A stretch of 64,000 nt of DNA from the NCBI GenBank assembly GCA_948567375.1, contig OX419760.1, positions 44,454,001 to 44,518,000 on the forward strand, read 5' to 3'. Under the pieces are notes generated by a model. It was not told the DNA's origin and made no database searches. It saw only the letters and a list, made by a program, of their open reading frames with translations. This DNA comes from Lunularia cruciata. Its lineage: Eukaryota > Streptophyta > Marchantiopsida > Lunulariales > Lunulariaceae. The position numbers and the translations under genes were made by a program. Below, one piece after another: positions 49,206 to 59,845 of this stretch (the first letter of the stretch is position 1; each line of letters begins with the position of its first letter).

Positions 49206-49479
49206 TGTTATGTTTGGCTTGTCAAGAGCAAGAGCAATCATAACTGATGAAACAGTTCAAACAGTCACTAGTCTAGAACTTAAGTAATTGATGAAACAGC
49301 CGGAGAGTCACTTGTCTAGAAGTTCGGCAGGGCAATCACTTGACATACTAGTGATGTACCCCTATCTATATATATATGTATGGAGTGAGTAATAAAAGCA
49401 TCGAACGCTGGCTCACACCAGCGTTCGATGCTTTTATTACTCACTCCATACATATATATATATAGATAGGGGTACATCA
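49206..49479 (+). repeat. 3' LTR of copia F carrying a large fold-back
   Basis: It begins TGTTATGTTTGGCTTG just after the polypurine tract. From 49352 it contains a nearly perfect inverted repeat: arm 49352-49411, 6-nt loop ctcaca, arm 49418-49479. The arm includes AATAAA. The true LTR end is uncertain: near 49417, or at ACATCA 49479 followed by TGGTGGGAGCCCG. Confidence 0.7.
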
Positions 49480-49610
49480 TGGTGGGAGCCCGTTTCTGCA
49501 TTTGAGGTAACTTCCGGGACAGGAAGTGAACCATGGTATCTCGTGTTGTCCTCTGATTTCTAGTTAGTGTGGTTTATGATATGCTTTTCCAAGAGGTCCT
49601 AGGACTGTGT
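49480..49610. other. Short spacer
   Basis: Between copia F and repeat R1. No feature recognised. Confidence 0.4.
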
Positions 49611-50538
49611 TTTCTACTAGTTTATACAAGTTGATACAAAAGAAATACCTAGGAGCCCATGTCATGAGTGTTGGGGGCCGCGCGGCACAGTGTGTGCAGT
49701 TTGTATTGGGTTTGTGAGTTAATTATTTTTGCTATGTACAAGGAAAGCTACCTTTTCGAAAGAAGTTGCGGACATATCGTGTGACAATCACCGTAGAGTG
49801 TACAGTAGAAGTGGGTCCGGGTGAGGGACAAAGTGAGTCAGACGCAGCGCGCTGAACGGGTAGGCTCCCTTCACGCGCCGTATTAGTATTGGCATCAAAA
49901 ACTACATGGGTGCAGAAGTCAATGGATTGGACCGGATCTATCGACTGTTTATCTGAATAATACCCACACAGTGAAGTGGTTACAAAATGCCACCATACTC
50001 CCCACGCTCACTTTTGCCATACTGTCTCACAAGGATTGGTGGAGTACATCTGGTGGTAGAGTCTTAAGGATTCATGACTTATGCACGATACTAACTGCAC
50101 ATTAATGTAAACTTAGGACCAAATTCTGGACGTGCAGCATTACGGTGATGCGTGTACTGAAGTGATCTGATCCTCGTGCACATCGGTGAGCGCATTACTG
50201 ACTTCGGATATTCAGAGCAACCACGTATGTTCATGCCCCAAAGGTATTCGATGGAATTATCAGTGTATAATCTCATTTTCCACTTTACCTTTTTCGTCTC
50301 TCCCTTGTACGGCTTGATGGGGTCTTCCCATCCTTCGTGTTTTCTACGTGGTCGGCCTCTTTCTCATTTTCCACCAATCGAAAGAAAGTCATTCGGTGAA
50401 TCCACTAAATTGAATTCGAATATAAGTTGTGTCGACATAACTATAACTACGGATTCCAGAAACGTAACACCGTCGTGTATTTTAAAATTCGTGGGATGAT
50501 AACCTCATCTCAGGACCGAAGAACTTCATTATCACAAT
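49611..50538. repeat. Low-copy duplicated segment R1 (left copy)
   Basis: It parallels 53700-54677 in direct orientation from gtttatacaagttgata through gtttgtattgggt, agaagttgcggac, ggattggaccggatctatcg, gaataatacccacacagtga and aacctcatctcaggaccg. The part at 50283-50372 differs: here repeat Q replaces about 130 bp of the other copy. No convincing coding frame. Confidence 0.9.
50283..50356 (+). repeat. Dispersed repeat Q
   Basis: The words ctttttcgtctctcccttg, tacggcttgatggggtcttc and gttttctacgtggtc recur at 62427-62490 and partly at 8281-8410. It replaces sequence found in the partner copy of R1, so it moved or was converted here after the duplication. Confidence 0.75.
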
Positions 50539-51574
50539 GTAGGATTGATACTGGCACGAAAGGTGAATATTGCATTCAATACGAAGATTTTTACAAACAA
50601 TTTAACACAAAAGCATTCATTCTAGAATGCTAAGCTTTGGCACACTAGAGGAAGTTCGTCTTAGCTCCTCGTAAAGGGAAAGAGCGGAGTGTCACAGAAC
50701 CGGATAGTGTATGTCATATTATACTCATCGAGTCTTAAAACACTGAAGCAATAGACTGTCGTAGTAAGCCTGCATGGAAGCACGAACGACTTCATCAGTG
50801 CTCACGAACTGCCAGTATCTCGCCGTATCGAGTTTCTGGTTTGTTGAGTGCCAGGACATACTTGCCTGTGTCCAGAAAAGTGCCTCTTTAAGCCTGTCTT
50901 TGAAGCCCTTGACGGAGAATGGAAAGATGGCGAGAACAAAGCATAGTGGTAGGAAGAGACGTGAAGTTTGAAATACTTGCGAGTGAAGCACTCAGGGAGG
51001 CTAGATGGAGAACACACCTTGCGTATTCTTGAAAGGAAGTTGTTAGTACTCGAAGAATGCAAGCAAGAAGCGAAATCATCGAAAGCGATATGCATCATAT
51101 CAAACAACAAGTGCATAAGTTACAGAGAGATCACAGCATTAAAAACACAGGAGACGTAATTCATGGCGATTGAACTGCTGAAACGAGGAACTACGACGGG
51201 AGGGAAAGCAGTACGACAAATGCTGCTCGGGTCTGTAGCCGATACAGTGAAAACAATCGCAGAGTCCCGACGCCGAGAAAAAATGTGCAAGGGCCACGTA
51301 AGGAACATATGGTACGGGAAGAAGGGGGGCGAAGAAAACATCATCAAAGGGAGAACATACACTGTATAAGGAGAACAATAAACGAAGTACATTATTGTAA
51401 AACTACGCATCGTTACACGAAATTGAGCAAAATCGGCTCTTAGACTACAGATGTATAGATTTGTCCTTCAAGATGAACGTGCCTAACATCACAGTGAACT
51501 TAATGTACAGAAATAGTGCAAATTTCTTCATCATAGTACATGGCAGTCGTACTACTGTAAAACTTCCTTTCTCT
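50539..51574. other. Unassigned region with coding-like fragments
   Basis: Plus-strand frames 50774-50971, 50968-51159 and 51163-51369 follow one another closely. A further frame near 51070-51170 reads like a charged coiled coil (ESDMHHIKQQVHKLQRDH). They may be one decayed gene in shifting frames. No family recognised and no start or splice signals chosen. Confidence 0.35.
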
Positions 51575-51582
51575 GGAAAGAA

Positions 51583-52981
51583 GCTGCATTTGGATTTCAG
51601 GAAGGCACAGTACTTTCAGCTTTAGTACAACCCGAAAGTCCAACTGTATGATTGACTGTATGATTCCCAAATTGTATGATTCCCAAAATTAGAGTCCAAC
51701 TGTATGATTCCCAAATTAATCATCTGTTTTATACTTAACTACTGGCCCGTAGATGAATGAGGTTTGGTTCCAATGGAGCGTTTGCATTTCAATATGTTCA
51801 GATACATATATTTACGAACAACAAAGACAATAAAAATGAATTTAAAACAAAGATTGAAGGCGAAGATTTAAACGGGTTGAGTTGGTGATGAGGTACTTTC
51901 TCGCATCTCTATAGGCGAAAGAGGCACTGACTCTAGATTTGGATATATAACCATGAGATATTGTTTTACGATTGTCAAATCAGATTTCATGTCGTAGAAA
52001 AAAGGGGTGGGGGAGTTTCTGCGCTTATGGAAAATGAATCCGAGACTGATATACCTACCTGATCCGAAGCATATAAATGACAGGGATTGTTCTCGTTGCT
52101 AGTCCACAGGTATAGTACCTAAAACTTCGTCGAAGTATTTACGAGGTCCAATCAATTGTACATGAAAACCAGATTTGAAGTCATCTGTCAAAGGGAGAGA
52201 AGGTTGTGAGTGACAGTACATGCTGCCAGTGATTGGAAGATCCTTACCAAGATGGTTTTATGGGTCGCATGAAGCGCGTACGTCCTGCATCTTGAGAGCT
52301 TATGAGCTTCTGGCTTTCTGTAGGCAGTGAAATCCTCATTCACTCTTGCCATCTCCTTGGCAAGCACTTTCATTAGCTTAAGCCCTAAATGCTGAGTGTT
52401 TTCGTGAATTTGTTTGCATAACTTCTAATCGCAATCGCCTTAGCCCCTTTATGCGGTGTTGCATAGAATTAAACACTGCTCAACTTGTCCAGGAATTTGT
52501 ACAGTTTGACCTTCTTCTCGATACATTTCTCCATCGACGCTACCTTATCCACAGCCAGCACAAAATGCTTGATCAATATGCCGCCGAGGTCGTGTTCAAC
52601 CATAAAAATGGGGATATTTTCATCCTCCTGACCCAGAGCCACATCTTGATGCAAAATGAGATCTCGGATAAAATTCTCAGTCAAAAGGTAGTCGTCGGTC
52701 CCTTCGTCTCCTATGTCTTCAGGGACTTCCGGGCTGCCATTGTACGACATGGCTAGCACAGGAATTTTGCATGAGACCTTTTCCTCCTCGCCTCTGTGCT
52801 TGGTGTTTAAATACTTTGGAAGCAAAGTAACAGGCCAGCATTCCTCGATGTCTCTCCTTGTCCATGTTCTCCAAAAGGCATTATCTTGGGCATCCTCGTC
52901 GAAGGTGAATCCATGGAAAAGCACAACAACCGCGTCGGGTTTCTGCTCTGGTAGAAGTTCATACACAGAATCGTTCAGCCT
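51583..52981 (-). pseudogene. SERAC1-like alpha/beta hydrolase pseudogene (left copy)
   Basis: Minus-strand exon 52981-52248 with acceptor cgcag before AGGCTGAAC and donor GTAAGG at 52247-52242. It encodes PDAVVVLFHGFTFDEDAQD (strand and oxyanion HG region of the fold), AMSYNGSPEV, IPIFMVEHDLGGILIKHF and KLYKFLDKLSSV. A TAA follows directly after SSV where the right copy has FFYATPHS. A further stop and shift precede KVLAKEMARVNEDF and YRKPEAHKLS. The last exon, present in the right copy, is missing and its place is taken by the short repeats at 51639-51716. The nucleophile elbow is EHDLGG instead of G-H-S-x-G-G. Non-functional. Confidence 0.85.
51639..51716. repeat. Short tandem repeats at the exon-loss junction
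   Basis: The word tgtatgattcccaaa or a part of it recurs at 51645, 51657, 51673 and 51701. On the left the sequence matches 62110-62180 (gaaagtccaactgtatg), on the right 63013 onward (cccaaattaatcatctg). The 830 bp between those in the right copy, which hold the last exon, are absent here. Confidence 0.85.
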
Positions 52982-53699
52982 CTGCGAGGACAGATTCTCA
53001 GATGTTAATGTTCAAAACATCGTCAAACGATATGCAACAAATGAGTTATATCTGTCGAACTTTATCAATCCATAATACTTTAACGTAAGGCACATGTACG
53101 GTAAATTGCAGTGCATGTCCCTTGAAGTTTTTTGTCCTCTCCAATTCAACTGGAGAGACGTCGCCAGAGCTGAACGTATTGAAGTATCCAAGAAGAGACT
53201 TCAGGATTCTGGTGAAAGACCTAAAAGCCCTCTGGATGGTCTCCAGGATGCACTACTGTTATCACAATTTCTTCCTTTCAAGATGCTAGAAAACCTCAGA
53301 GTAAAGGCGATCCTTGTCCAAGTTCAATCACTCCCTTCAAATTCGGATCCTTGCAGTGACCTGCAAAATGTGTTCTTCAAGAGAAGACTTCAGGTAACGA
53401 ATGAGCAAAGCCACAGCTCTGATTCCAGGGTCTTAATCTTATACGATACGGCTTTGATGAAACGCGTCTGTTACGACCAACCGAGAGTAGCATTCGTCTT
53501 TTAACACCGAACACTTCCTTGACAGCCAGCCGAGCTCTTGGAAGTTACCGAGCAATAAAGTGGTCCAGTGAACTTCTGTCTAGAATGCGGATACCGTGAC
53601 GCTGTCATAGAGAGACCCGATGAATATAGGACCAGATTACTAATGAAGGAAAACTCCCGTACTTATATATAAGCCAAGACTCAGGCTCAGTAAGCTAAG
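52982..53699. other. Upstream part of the left hydrolase copy, exon 1 not found
   Basis: This should hold the first exon and promoter of the minus-strand hydrolase copy. I see no clear first exon. A plus-strand open frame at 53094-53504 (136 codons) has no recognisable family and may be chance. The palindromic cttatatataag at 53662-53673 could be a TATA box for the minus-strand copy (or for plus). Confidence 0.4.
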
Positions 53700-54677
53700 T
53701 AGTATGTTGTTTATACAAGTTGATAGGAAACAAATACCTAGGACGCATGTCATGAGTGTTGGGGGCCCAGTGGCTGAGTGTGTGCAGTTTGTATTGGGTC
53801 CGTGGGTTAATTATTTTTGCTCTGTACAAGGAAAGCTACCTTTTCGAAAGAAGTTGCGGACGTATTGTTGGTCAACCACTGTAGAGTGCACAGTAAGAAG
53901 TGGGTCCGCGTCAGGTACAAACGTGAGTCACACACAGCGCGGTGAACCAGACACAATGAATGGGTACAGCGAAAAGCTCATGATCATGTGTTCGTGTAGG
54001 CTCCAGTCACGCGCCTCCCTATTTGTATGGCGATCAAAACCTACATGGATGCAAAAGTCAATGGATTGGACCGGATCTATCGATTGTTTATCTGAATAAT
54101 ACCCACACAGTGAAGTGTTTACAAAATTCCTCCATACTCCCCGCTCACTTTTGCCATACTGACTCACAAGGATTGGTGGACTACATCTGGTGCTAAGAGT
54201 CTTAAGGATTCATGACTTATGCAAGAGACTAACTGCACATTAATGTACACTTAGGACCAGATCCTGGACGAGCAGTTTTACGGTGAGGCGTATACTGAAG
54301 TGATCTGATCCTCGTGCACAACGCTGAGCGCATTACTGACTTCGGATATTCAGAGCAACCACGATGAACATGCCCCAAAGTTATTTGATGGAATTATCAG
54401 TCATGCATCCCACAGGACAAGTTTCGAAGAAGATTACACCTTATACTGTTATCAATGCAGACGAGCAAACTTCTATTTGATGAATCTCATATTTGCAAGT
54501 TGGTTCATGTGTCCACCAATCGAACGAAAGTCATTCGTTGAATCCACTAAATTGAATTCGAATATAAAATGTGTCGGCATCGCTATAACTATGGATTCCA
54601 AAAACGTAACACCGTCGTGTTTTCTCAAACTCGTCGGATGATAACCTCATCTCAGGACCGGAGAACTTCATTATCCA
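53700..54677. repeat. Low-copy duplicated segment R1 (right copy)
   Basis: Direct repeat partner of 49611-50538. It lies just upstream of the left hydrolase copy, so R1 may mark the upstream side of each unit of a former tandem array. No coding frame assigned. Confidence 0.88.
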
Positions 54678-55118
54678 ATCATTGAATTCCATTGATGGGT
54701 CTAACATCAAATTTCCAGACCGATGCTCGAAATATATACACAAAGACAAAATGCACTAGAACACGACCTTCTTGTCTGGATGAAGGAAAATGGACACCGT
54801 TAGATTTACTCAATCGCGCAGAAATCTAATTCTGCAGGATTAAGTGAATAACAATTTACACTGCTGGCTTCGATTGGTATCTGCTATATCGGAACAGGGT
54901 TTGAACAGGGTCTGGAATCAGCGTGCTGATCAGTCATAGAACATAATGCCAAAAGTCAAATGACACGGCATCGTTATTCTTTGTATTCTTCCACAAAGTT
55001 AAATTACTCTTTTGTCTGTGTGAAGTGCAAAAGGAACTACGATATTGCATGATAACTTCTGTACCAAGTCCACTATACGTCATCCCTGTATCTCCTAGAG
55101 TATCACAGTGACATCACT
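54678..55118. other. No feature seen
   Basis: About 440 bp without repeats or coding frames that I can support. Confidence 0.4.
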
Positions 55119-55222
55119 GTTGAAAAATCTGGCACGGTGTAAGGCATTCAACAATATCAATATTGTATTACCTTAATGATACGATATTGTTGAAAGCCTA
55201 ACACCGTGCCAGGATTTTCAAC
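55119..55222. repeat. 104-bp fold-back, MITE- or miRNA-precursor-like
   Basis: Arms 55119-55158 and 55183-55222 are 40 bp each and pair at 36 of 40 positions, with a 24-nt loop. The outer end is gttgaaaa/ttttcaac, and ctggcacggtgt is fully paired. Size, mismatch pattern and loop fit a plant MIRNA hairpin or a very short MITE. No clear target-site duplication was seen. Confidence 0.8.
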
Positions 55223-56156
55223 GTAATGATACGTATCGTAAAATGGACAATAAGTTGAGGAACAATTTGATTGCAATTTAATTTCCGGACATACAGCCCT
55301 GACATTTTACTTTAAAGAACCGGACGCTAGTCTGTTACTGATAAATATGATTATTTAGATATTGCAGAGATCTGATTGTAAAGATACACTGTATTTACTA
55401 CAGCTACACGCCTATCCTCGTTTACTCGAGCCAAACTCATTGCATGCCAACTTGCACTTACAGAGACAGGCCAGTACTTCACAATCTTGCCTGCAATTGT
55501 TTGAATTTCGCACGCCACAGGCTTCCGCTACGGAAGTCGAGATCCAATTCCAGATCTCCAGGTCCAGCGCTCTTGGGATTTTGATACGGGGTACACGATT
55601 TCGTCCACGATTCTGAAAATATAAAATTTCTTTCTATGAATTGTTTGGACCACGCAAGACGGCGGCAGGATTACTTCTCCTCTGTTTGTTGAAATTAAGG
55701 CAGAGCGCTGATGGATTTTTGGACATTTGTGCTTGTCCAAAGCCCTCAGGTGGTCCAGAGATGCGCTCTCTCCGTATTACCACACCTCGGCATGATCTGA
55801 CGAGGACTCCTGCGATAGACTTGGCACGAGGAAACTTTTACCTTGATTCGTCGAAGAGATCTCGGGTTGACTCCTTCCAGAGCGAGGACTAGAGCTTATT
55901 TAGCTCTATTGGGCTCTTTCGGACCAAAGGCAGAAAGAATATGTTGATTGAGGTCTTTCCAGGAAAGTTTTAAGTTCGAGCGATTTCTATAGCTTCGGGT
56001 CCTTATAATTGCTACTTTGAGTCGATTACGTGTACACAAAACGGTTGCTTCGTATTCGGCTCGAACTTGGACCGCCCGGGATATGGACCCAATACTTTTC
56101 CATTTCTCTTATCAATCATATTTTGGTAGAGTTGGGTCAAGATGATTCTACGTAGT
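55223..56156. other. No gene recognised
   Basis: Open frames 55362-55616 and 55641-55892 (plus) show no family features. A short gtagtagta run at about 56152-56163 abuts copia G. Confidence 0.4.
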
Positions 56157-56428
56157 AGTAGTAGACTAGAATAAAGGAGAAATATATAATGAAAATTTAT
56201 CATATACACAAGAAATCATATACACAAGAAGTGATTTGCAAAATAGAGATTTGATCAATAAGTCACATATCATTTTGAAAAAATAGGTCAAAATTATTCA
56301 ATTGTATCTTGGGTATAATCTATTAATAATTATTATGAGATAATTTATATTAGTAAAATATTATTTAAAAATATTATTAAATAATTTATATCAATAAATA
56401 TTATTTAAAAATTTGTATATTTCTAACA
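56157..56428 (+). repeat. 5' LTR of copia G
   Basis: The first bases are altered (gtagtagactag where the 3' LTR has tgttggagactag). It ends ttctaaca. It is more AT-rich and diverged from the 3' LTR, with a duplicated aatattatttaaaaat block near 56378-56413. Confidence 0.8.
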
Positions 56429-56440
56429 TGGTATCATTTA
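56429..56440 (+). promoter_or_regulatory. Primer binding site of copia G
   Basis: TGGTATCATTTA follows the LTR directly. The first eight bases equal the initiator tRNA-Met type PBS TGGTATCAGAGC. Confidence 0.65.
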
Positions 56441-56884
56441 CCATTTTGATCTCTAGATTAATATTCAAAAATTTTCAAGTCCAATGAAGCTGCAGCCGGC
56501 CAATAGCAATTCACAACACCTGTGACATGGGCTCTCTGCCTACATTTGAATTCTCAATACCCACCACATTCTTCCACATTGCAACTCACTAAAAGCTTTC
56601 AAACATAACTAAAGATGCACGTAGTCACCCAACATTCACGGTTGCCACAAGACGCCGGCCAACTACATTCTAACGAGTTTCCTCGTGTAAACTCTGAAGG
56701 TTGCCGCACAATGTTGACCGCTTTTATAAGAAAATGGTGCACAATATCAAACAACCCAACTGTTCCAGCCTCGCACAACGACTCTCGAAACTCTCCTCAT
56801 TCTGCACTCCGTGAGGATAACCGTCTGCAACGTGACTGGACAAGCACACCTAGCCATCGTACTACACCAAGCCGAGCAACGAAC

Positions 56885-57457
56885 AACCAAAACGTTCACA
56901 GAGTAGTTAGAAGATCCCTGCAACACCAAACAAACCAAGAAAGTCCCTTTGCAGATAAATTAACATGTCAAATGCAATAGACACTCGCTCGTGGCCGACA
57001 TTTGATGGCACCCATTATGCCATATGGAAATACAAAATGTCACAAAAACATGATAGTGAAAACATCTTATCAATCAACCAAAACGTTCACAGAGTAGTTA
57101 GAAGATCCCTGCAACATCAAACAAACCAAGAAAGTCCCTTTGCAGATAAATTAACATGTCAAATGCAATAGACACTCGCTCGTGGCCGATATTTGATGGC
57201 ACCCATTATGCCATATGGAAATACAAAATGTCACAAAAACATGATAGTGAAAACATCTTATCAATCAACCAAAACGTTCACAGAGTAGTTAGAAGATCCC
57301 TGCAACATCAAACAAACCAAGAAAGTCCCTTTGCAGATAAATTAAAATGTCAAATGCAATAGACACTCGCTCGTGGCCGATATTTGATGGCACCCATTAT
57401 GCCATATGGAAATACAAAATGTCACAAAAACATGATAATGAAAACATCTTATCAATC
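56885..57457 (+). repeat. Three tandem copies of a 191-bp unit in copia G gag
   Basis: Units 56885-57075, 57076-57266 and 57267-57457 are nearly identical. Each holds the gag start ATGTCAAATGCAATAGACAC and the WP-FDGTHYAIWKYKM segment. 191 is not a multiple of three, so the first two copies run into a stop after CQMQ. Only the third leads into the rest of gag. Confidence 0.97.
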
Positions 57458-57883
57458 GTAGATGGGATTGAAGTGAGCCCTGTACATGTTCCAAGTGCCA
57501 CAGCCGGCCAGCCAAATCAAGCAGCAATCACCACTTGGGTTACACAAGATAAGAAGGCCTTCATGGCCATTACTGATTGTTCAGCGACAAGGATAATGGG
57601 GCTCATCATGTCTTGCACAGCCTTGCATGAAACTTGGCAAATGCTTGAATGCAATTATGCACAATCTGACTTAATCACTAAGTCTCACCTTAAATGTCTG
57701 AGTCATAAGGTAGAGCATCTGCAAAACGTTTTTCAAAAACATATTTCAGATCAATCTGCAGCAACATCAAACTCTGCTGATTCTATAGTTCAAGAATTTC
57801 TTGAGCAAACATCTCAGATGGTGCAACCCTGCCGATCAGCATGCTCAAACAAAGGAGTACCTCCACTAGGTAACCCAAATTAG
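57347..57883 (+). CDS. Gag of copia element G (open frame)
   Basis: 178 codons from ATG at 57347. The N-terminus WPIFDGTHYAIWKYKM is the copia gag start motif (DUF4219-like). It is followed by TWVTQDKKAFMAITDCSATR and ALHETWQMLECNYAQSD, the W-x-x-L-x-x-x-Y block. There is no zinc knuckle; the frame ends soon after SADSIVQEFLEQT, so the nucleocapsid is deleted together with protease and integrase. It is preceded by two truncated tandem copies of its start. Confidence 0.8.
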   Translation: MSNAIDTRSWPIFDGTHYAIWKYKMSQKHDNENILSIVDGIEVSPVHVPSATAGQPNQAAITTWVTQDKKAFMAITDCSATRIMGLIMSCTALHETWQMLECNYAQSDLITKSHLKCLSHKVEHLQNVFQKHISDQSAATSNSADSIVQEFLEQTSQMVQPCRSACSNKGVPPLGNPN

Positions 57884-59505
57884 AATTACTCTTTGGGCTC
57901 CCTCCTTCTGAAGAGTAAGAAGTCACATAAGAAAGCTCTTACTACCACCAAGGACGCCATCCCTCTTCAGCCAACCAATTTACAACAAGCTCTACGTTCT
58001 CCCCAATGCAAACATTGGACTGCAGTGATGGAGGAGGAGCTTTGCTTACACCATGAAATTGGTACTTGTGTCTCTACTAAACTTCCTCCTAGCAGAAAGT
58101 TAGTTTCTTGCAAATGGATGTATAAGCTAAAACTGAAATTAGATAATTCAGTGGACCGGTACAAGGCCTGACTCGTTGCCCGGGGATTCTCCCAAATACA
58201 AGGTATTGATTTTTTTGAGACTTTCCCTCATGTGGTTCAAATCCAATCCGTATGAGTGATATTCAGCCTTGCTGCTCAGCATCATATGCACATCCATCAA
58301 ATGGACATTAAAACTCCATTTATATATAACATCTTAAATGAGGAAATTTATATATGATGCTACCTCTTGGTGTTAACCCGCCTAATAAAATGCAAGTCTG
58401 CAAGCTCATCCGAGCTATCTATGGGCTAAAGCAATCATCACGAGAATGGAATCTGCTGATAGATAGTCATTTATCATCCATCAGTTTCACCAAGATTATT
58501 GCAGATGGTAACGACTTCTTCCATTGTAAGGGTTCTGATTTCATCCTTCTAGCACTATATGTGGATGATACATTAATAGCAAGCACAAGTCTACCTTTAC
58601 TCACTCAAGTCAAGGAGCAGCTTAGCGGCAGATTCATGATGACAGATCTGGGGCCTGTGCAACATTGCCTCAATCTACAAATCATCCAAGACCCGCATCG
58701 TCATTGGAACAAAATCAACCAAAGTCATTATCTACTGCATAAATTGATTGAATTTGACCTCATGGATGCAAAACGAATTTCCACCCCAATGCTACCAAGG
58801 TTGAAACTCTCTAAGCGGGACTCAGCCTCAATCTGAGGAAGAGAAGGCTCGCCTAAGTAAGTTTGGATTTCCTAATGCAATAGGCTGAATCAATTGGGCG
58901 TCAGTTTGTTTGAGACCAGACTAAGCCTTTTCAGTGGGAGTGCTTTCAGAGTTCATGAGTAATCATGATGAGAAGCATATTGCAACCATGAAACATTTGT
59001 TCTGTTATATTAAGGGAACTTTACATTATTTTATTGAATATTCATACTCCAAGGTGCACAGAACTCTATAGGGATACTATGACGCTCATTGGGCTGGAGA
59101 AGTAGATGAGCATAAATCCATGTCTCATCATTGTTTCATTCTTTCAGGAGGAGCCATCTCCTGGAGCTCTAAAAGGCAAAAGACTTTTGCACTATCTTCC
59201 ACAAAAGCAGAGTATGTGGCAATAGTAGCCGCAATTGTTGAAGGAGTTTGGCTATATCAATTACTTGAACACATTTTTTTAAGTGACAAGCAGCCTACCA
59301 CAATACTATGTGATAATATGTTTGCATTAGAGTTGGTGGATATCACCAAGTTTCATAACCGGACCAAACATATTGCTATCAGATATAACTTAGTCAAGCA
59401 GCTGGCTTCACAAAAGAAGATTCAGTTCAGTTATATTCTACTCAGCATGAGACTGCTGATATATTTACCAAAGGACTATCTGCTCTTAAGTTATTAGAAC
59501 ATCTA
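57884..59505 (+). pseudogene. RT and RNase H of copia element G
   Basis: RT starts with NLQQALRSPQCKHWTAVMEEE and SCKWMYKLKLK. A TGA interrupts RYKA-LVARGFSQ at 58168-58170, then further stops. The frame 58354-58836 holds CKLIRAIYGLKQSSREWN, the intact catalytic YVDD (about 58558-58569) and FMMTDLGPVQHCLNLQI. RNase H at 59120-59497 has GGAISWSSKRQKTFALSSTK and AEYVA, CDNMFALELVD and FHNRTKHIAI. Damaged but clearly copia. Confidence 0.88.
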
Positions 59506-59590
59506 CCTCAACTTGGTTTATATACAGCAATAACTTAGTATTAAGTTAGATATAATTCTTTTTGTAACAGTAATCCCCGTTAAATGGGAG

Positions 59591-59845
59591 TGTTGGAGAC
59601 TAGAATAAACAATAAATATATAATGAAAACTTACAGTCTACAATAAATGAAACGTGAAACATCAAATAGAGATTGAATCAATAAGTCACATACCACTCTA
59701 AAAGGACAAAAGGACCTGAAAGGTCAGAACTATTCAGTTTATGTACCTCGAGGGTAATCCCCTAATAATGATTATGAGATCATCTATCTCAATAAGTTTT
59801 CACTAAAACTCTCGCACACTTGCATGCATTTGTACACTTCTAACA
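59591..59845 (+). repeat. 3' LTR of copia G
   Basis: TGTTGGAGACTAG...ACACTTCTAACA, 255 bp, after the purine run aaatgggag. Pairs with 56157-56428. Confidence 0.85.

Larger units (their letters stand above)
56157..59845 (+). mobile_element. Ty1/copia element G, internally deleted
   Basis: Short LTRs at about 56157-56428 and 59591-59845 (both contain gactagaataaa, atatataatgaaaa, caataagtcacata, taataattatgagat and end ttctaaca) flank gag, RT and RNase H. Protease and integrase are missing: gag stops at 57883 and RT-type sequence starts within about 100 bp. The polypurine-like aaatgggag precedes the 3' LTR. RT has stops. At 3.7 kb it is a deletion derivative that could move only with help. Confidence 0.9.

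Noticed and set aside
53094-53504. 136-codon open frame near the left hydrolase copy
   Set aside because: No recognisable domain and no partner copy in view to test conservation; left as unassigned.
55641-55892. 83-aa open frame starting with a hydrophobic stretch
   Set aside because: The hydrophobic part resembles a signal peptide, but there is no conserved motif, promoter or homologue within the window.
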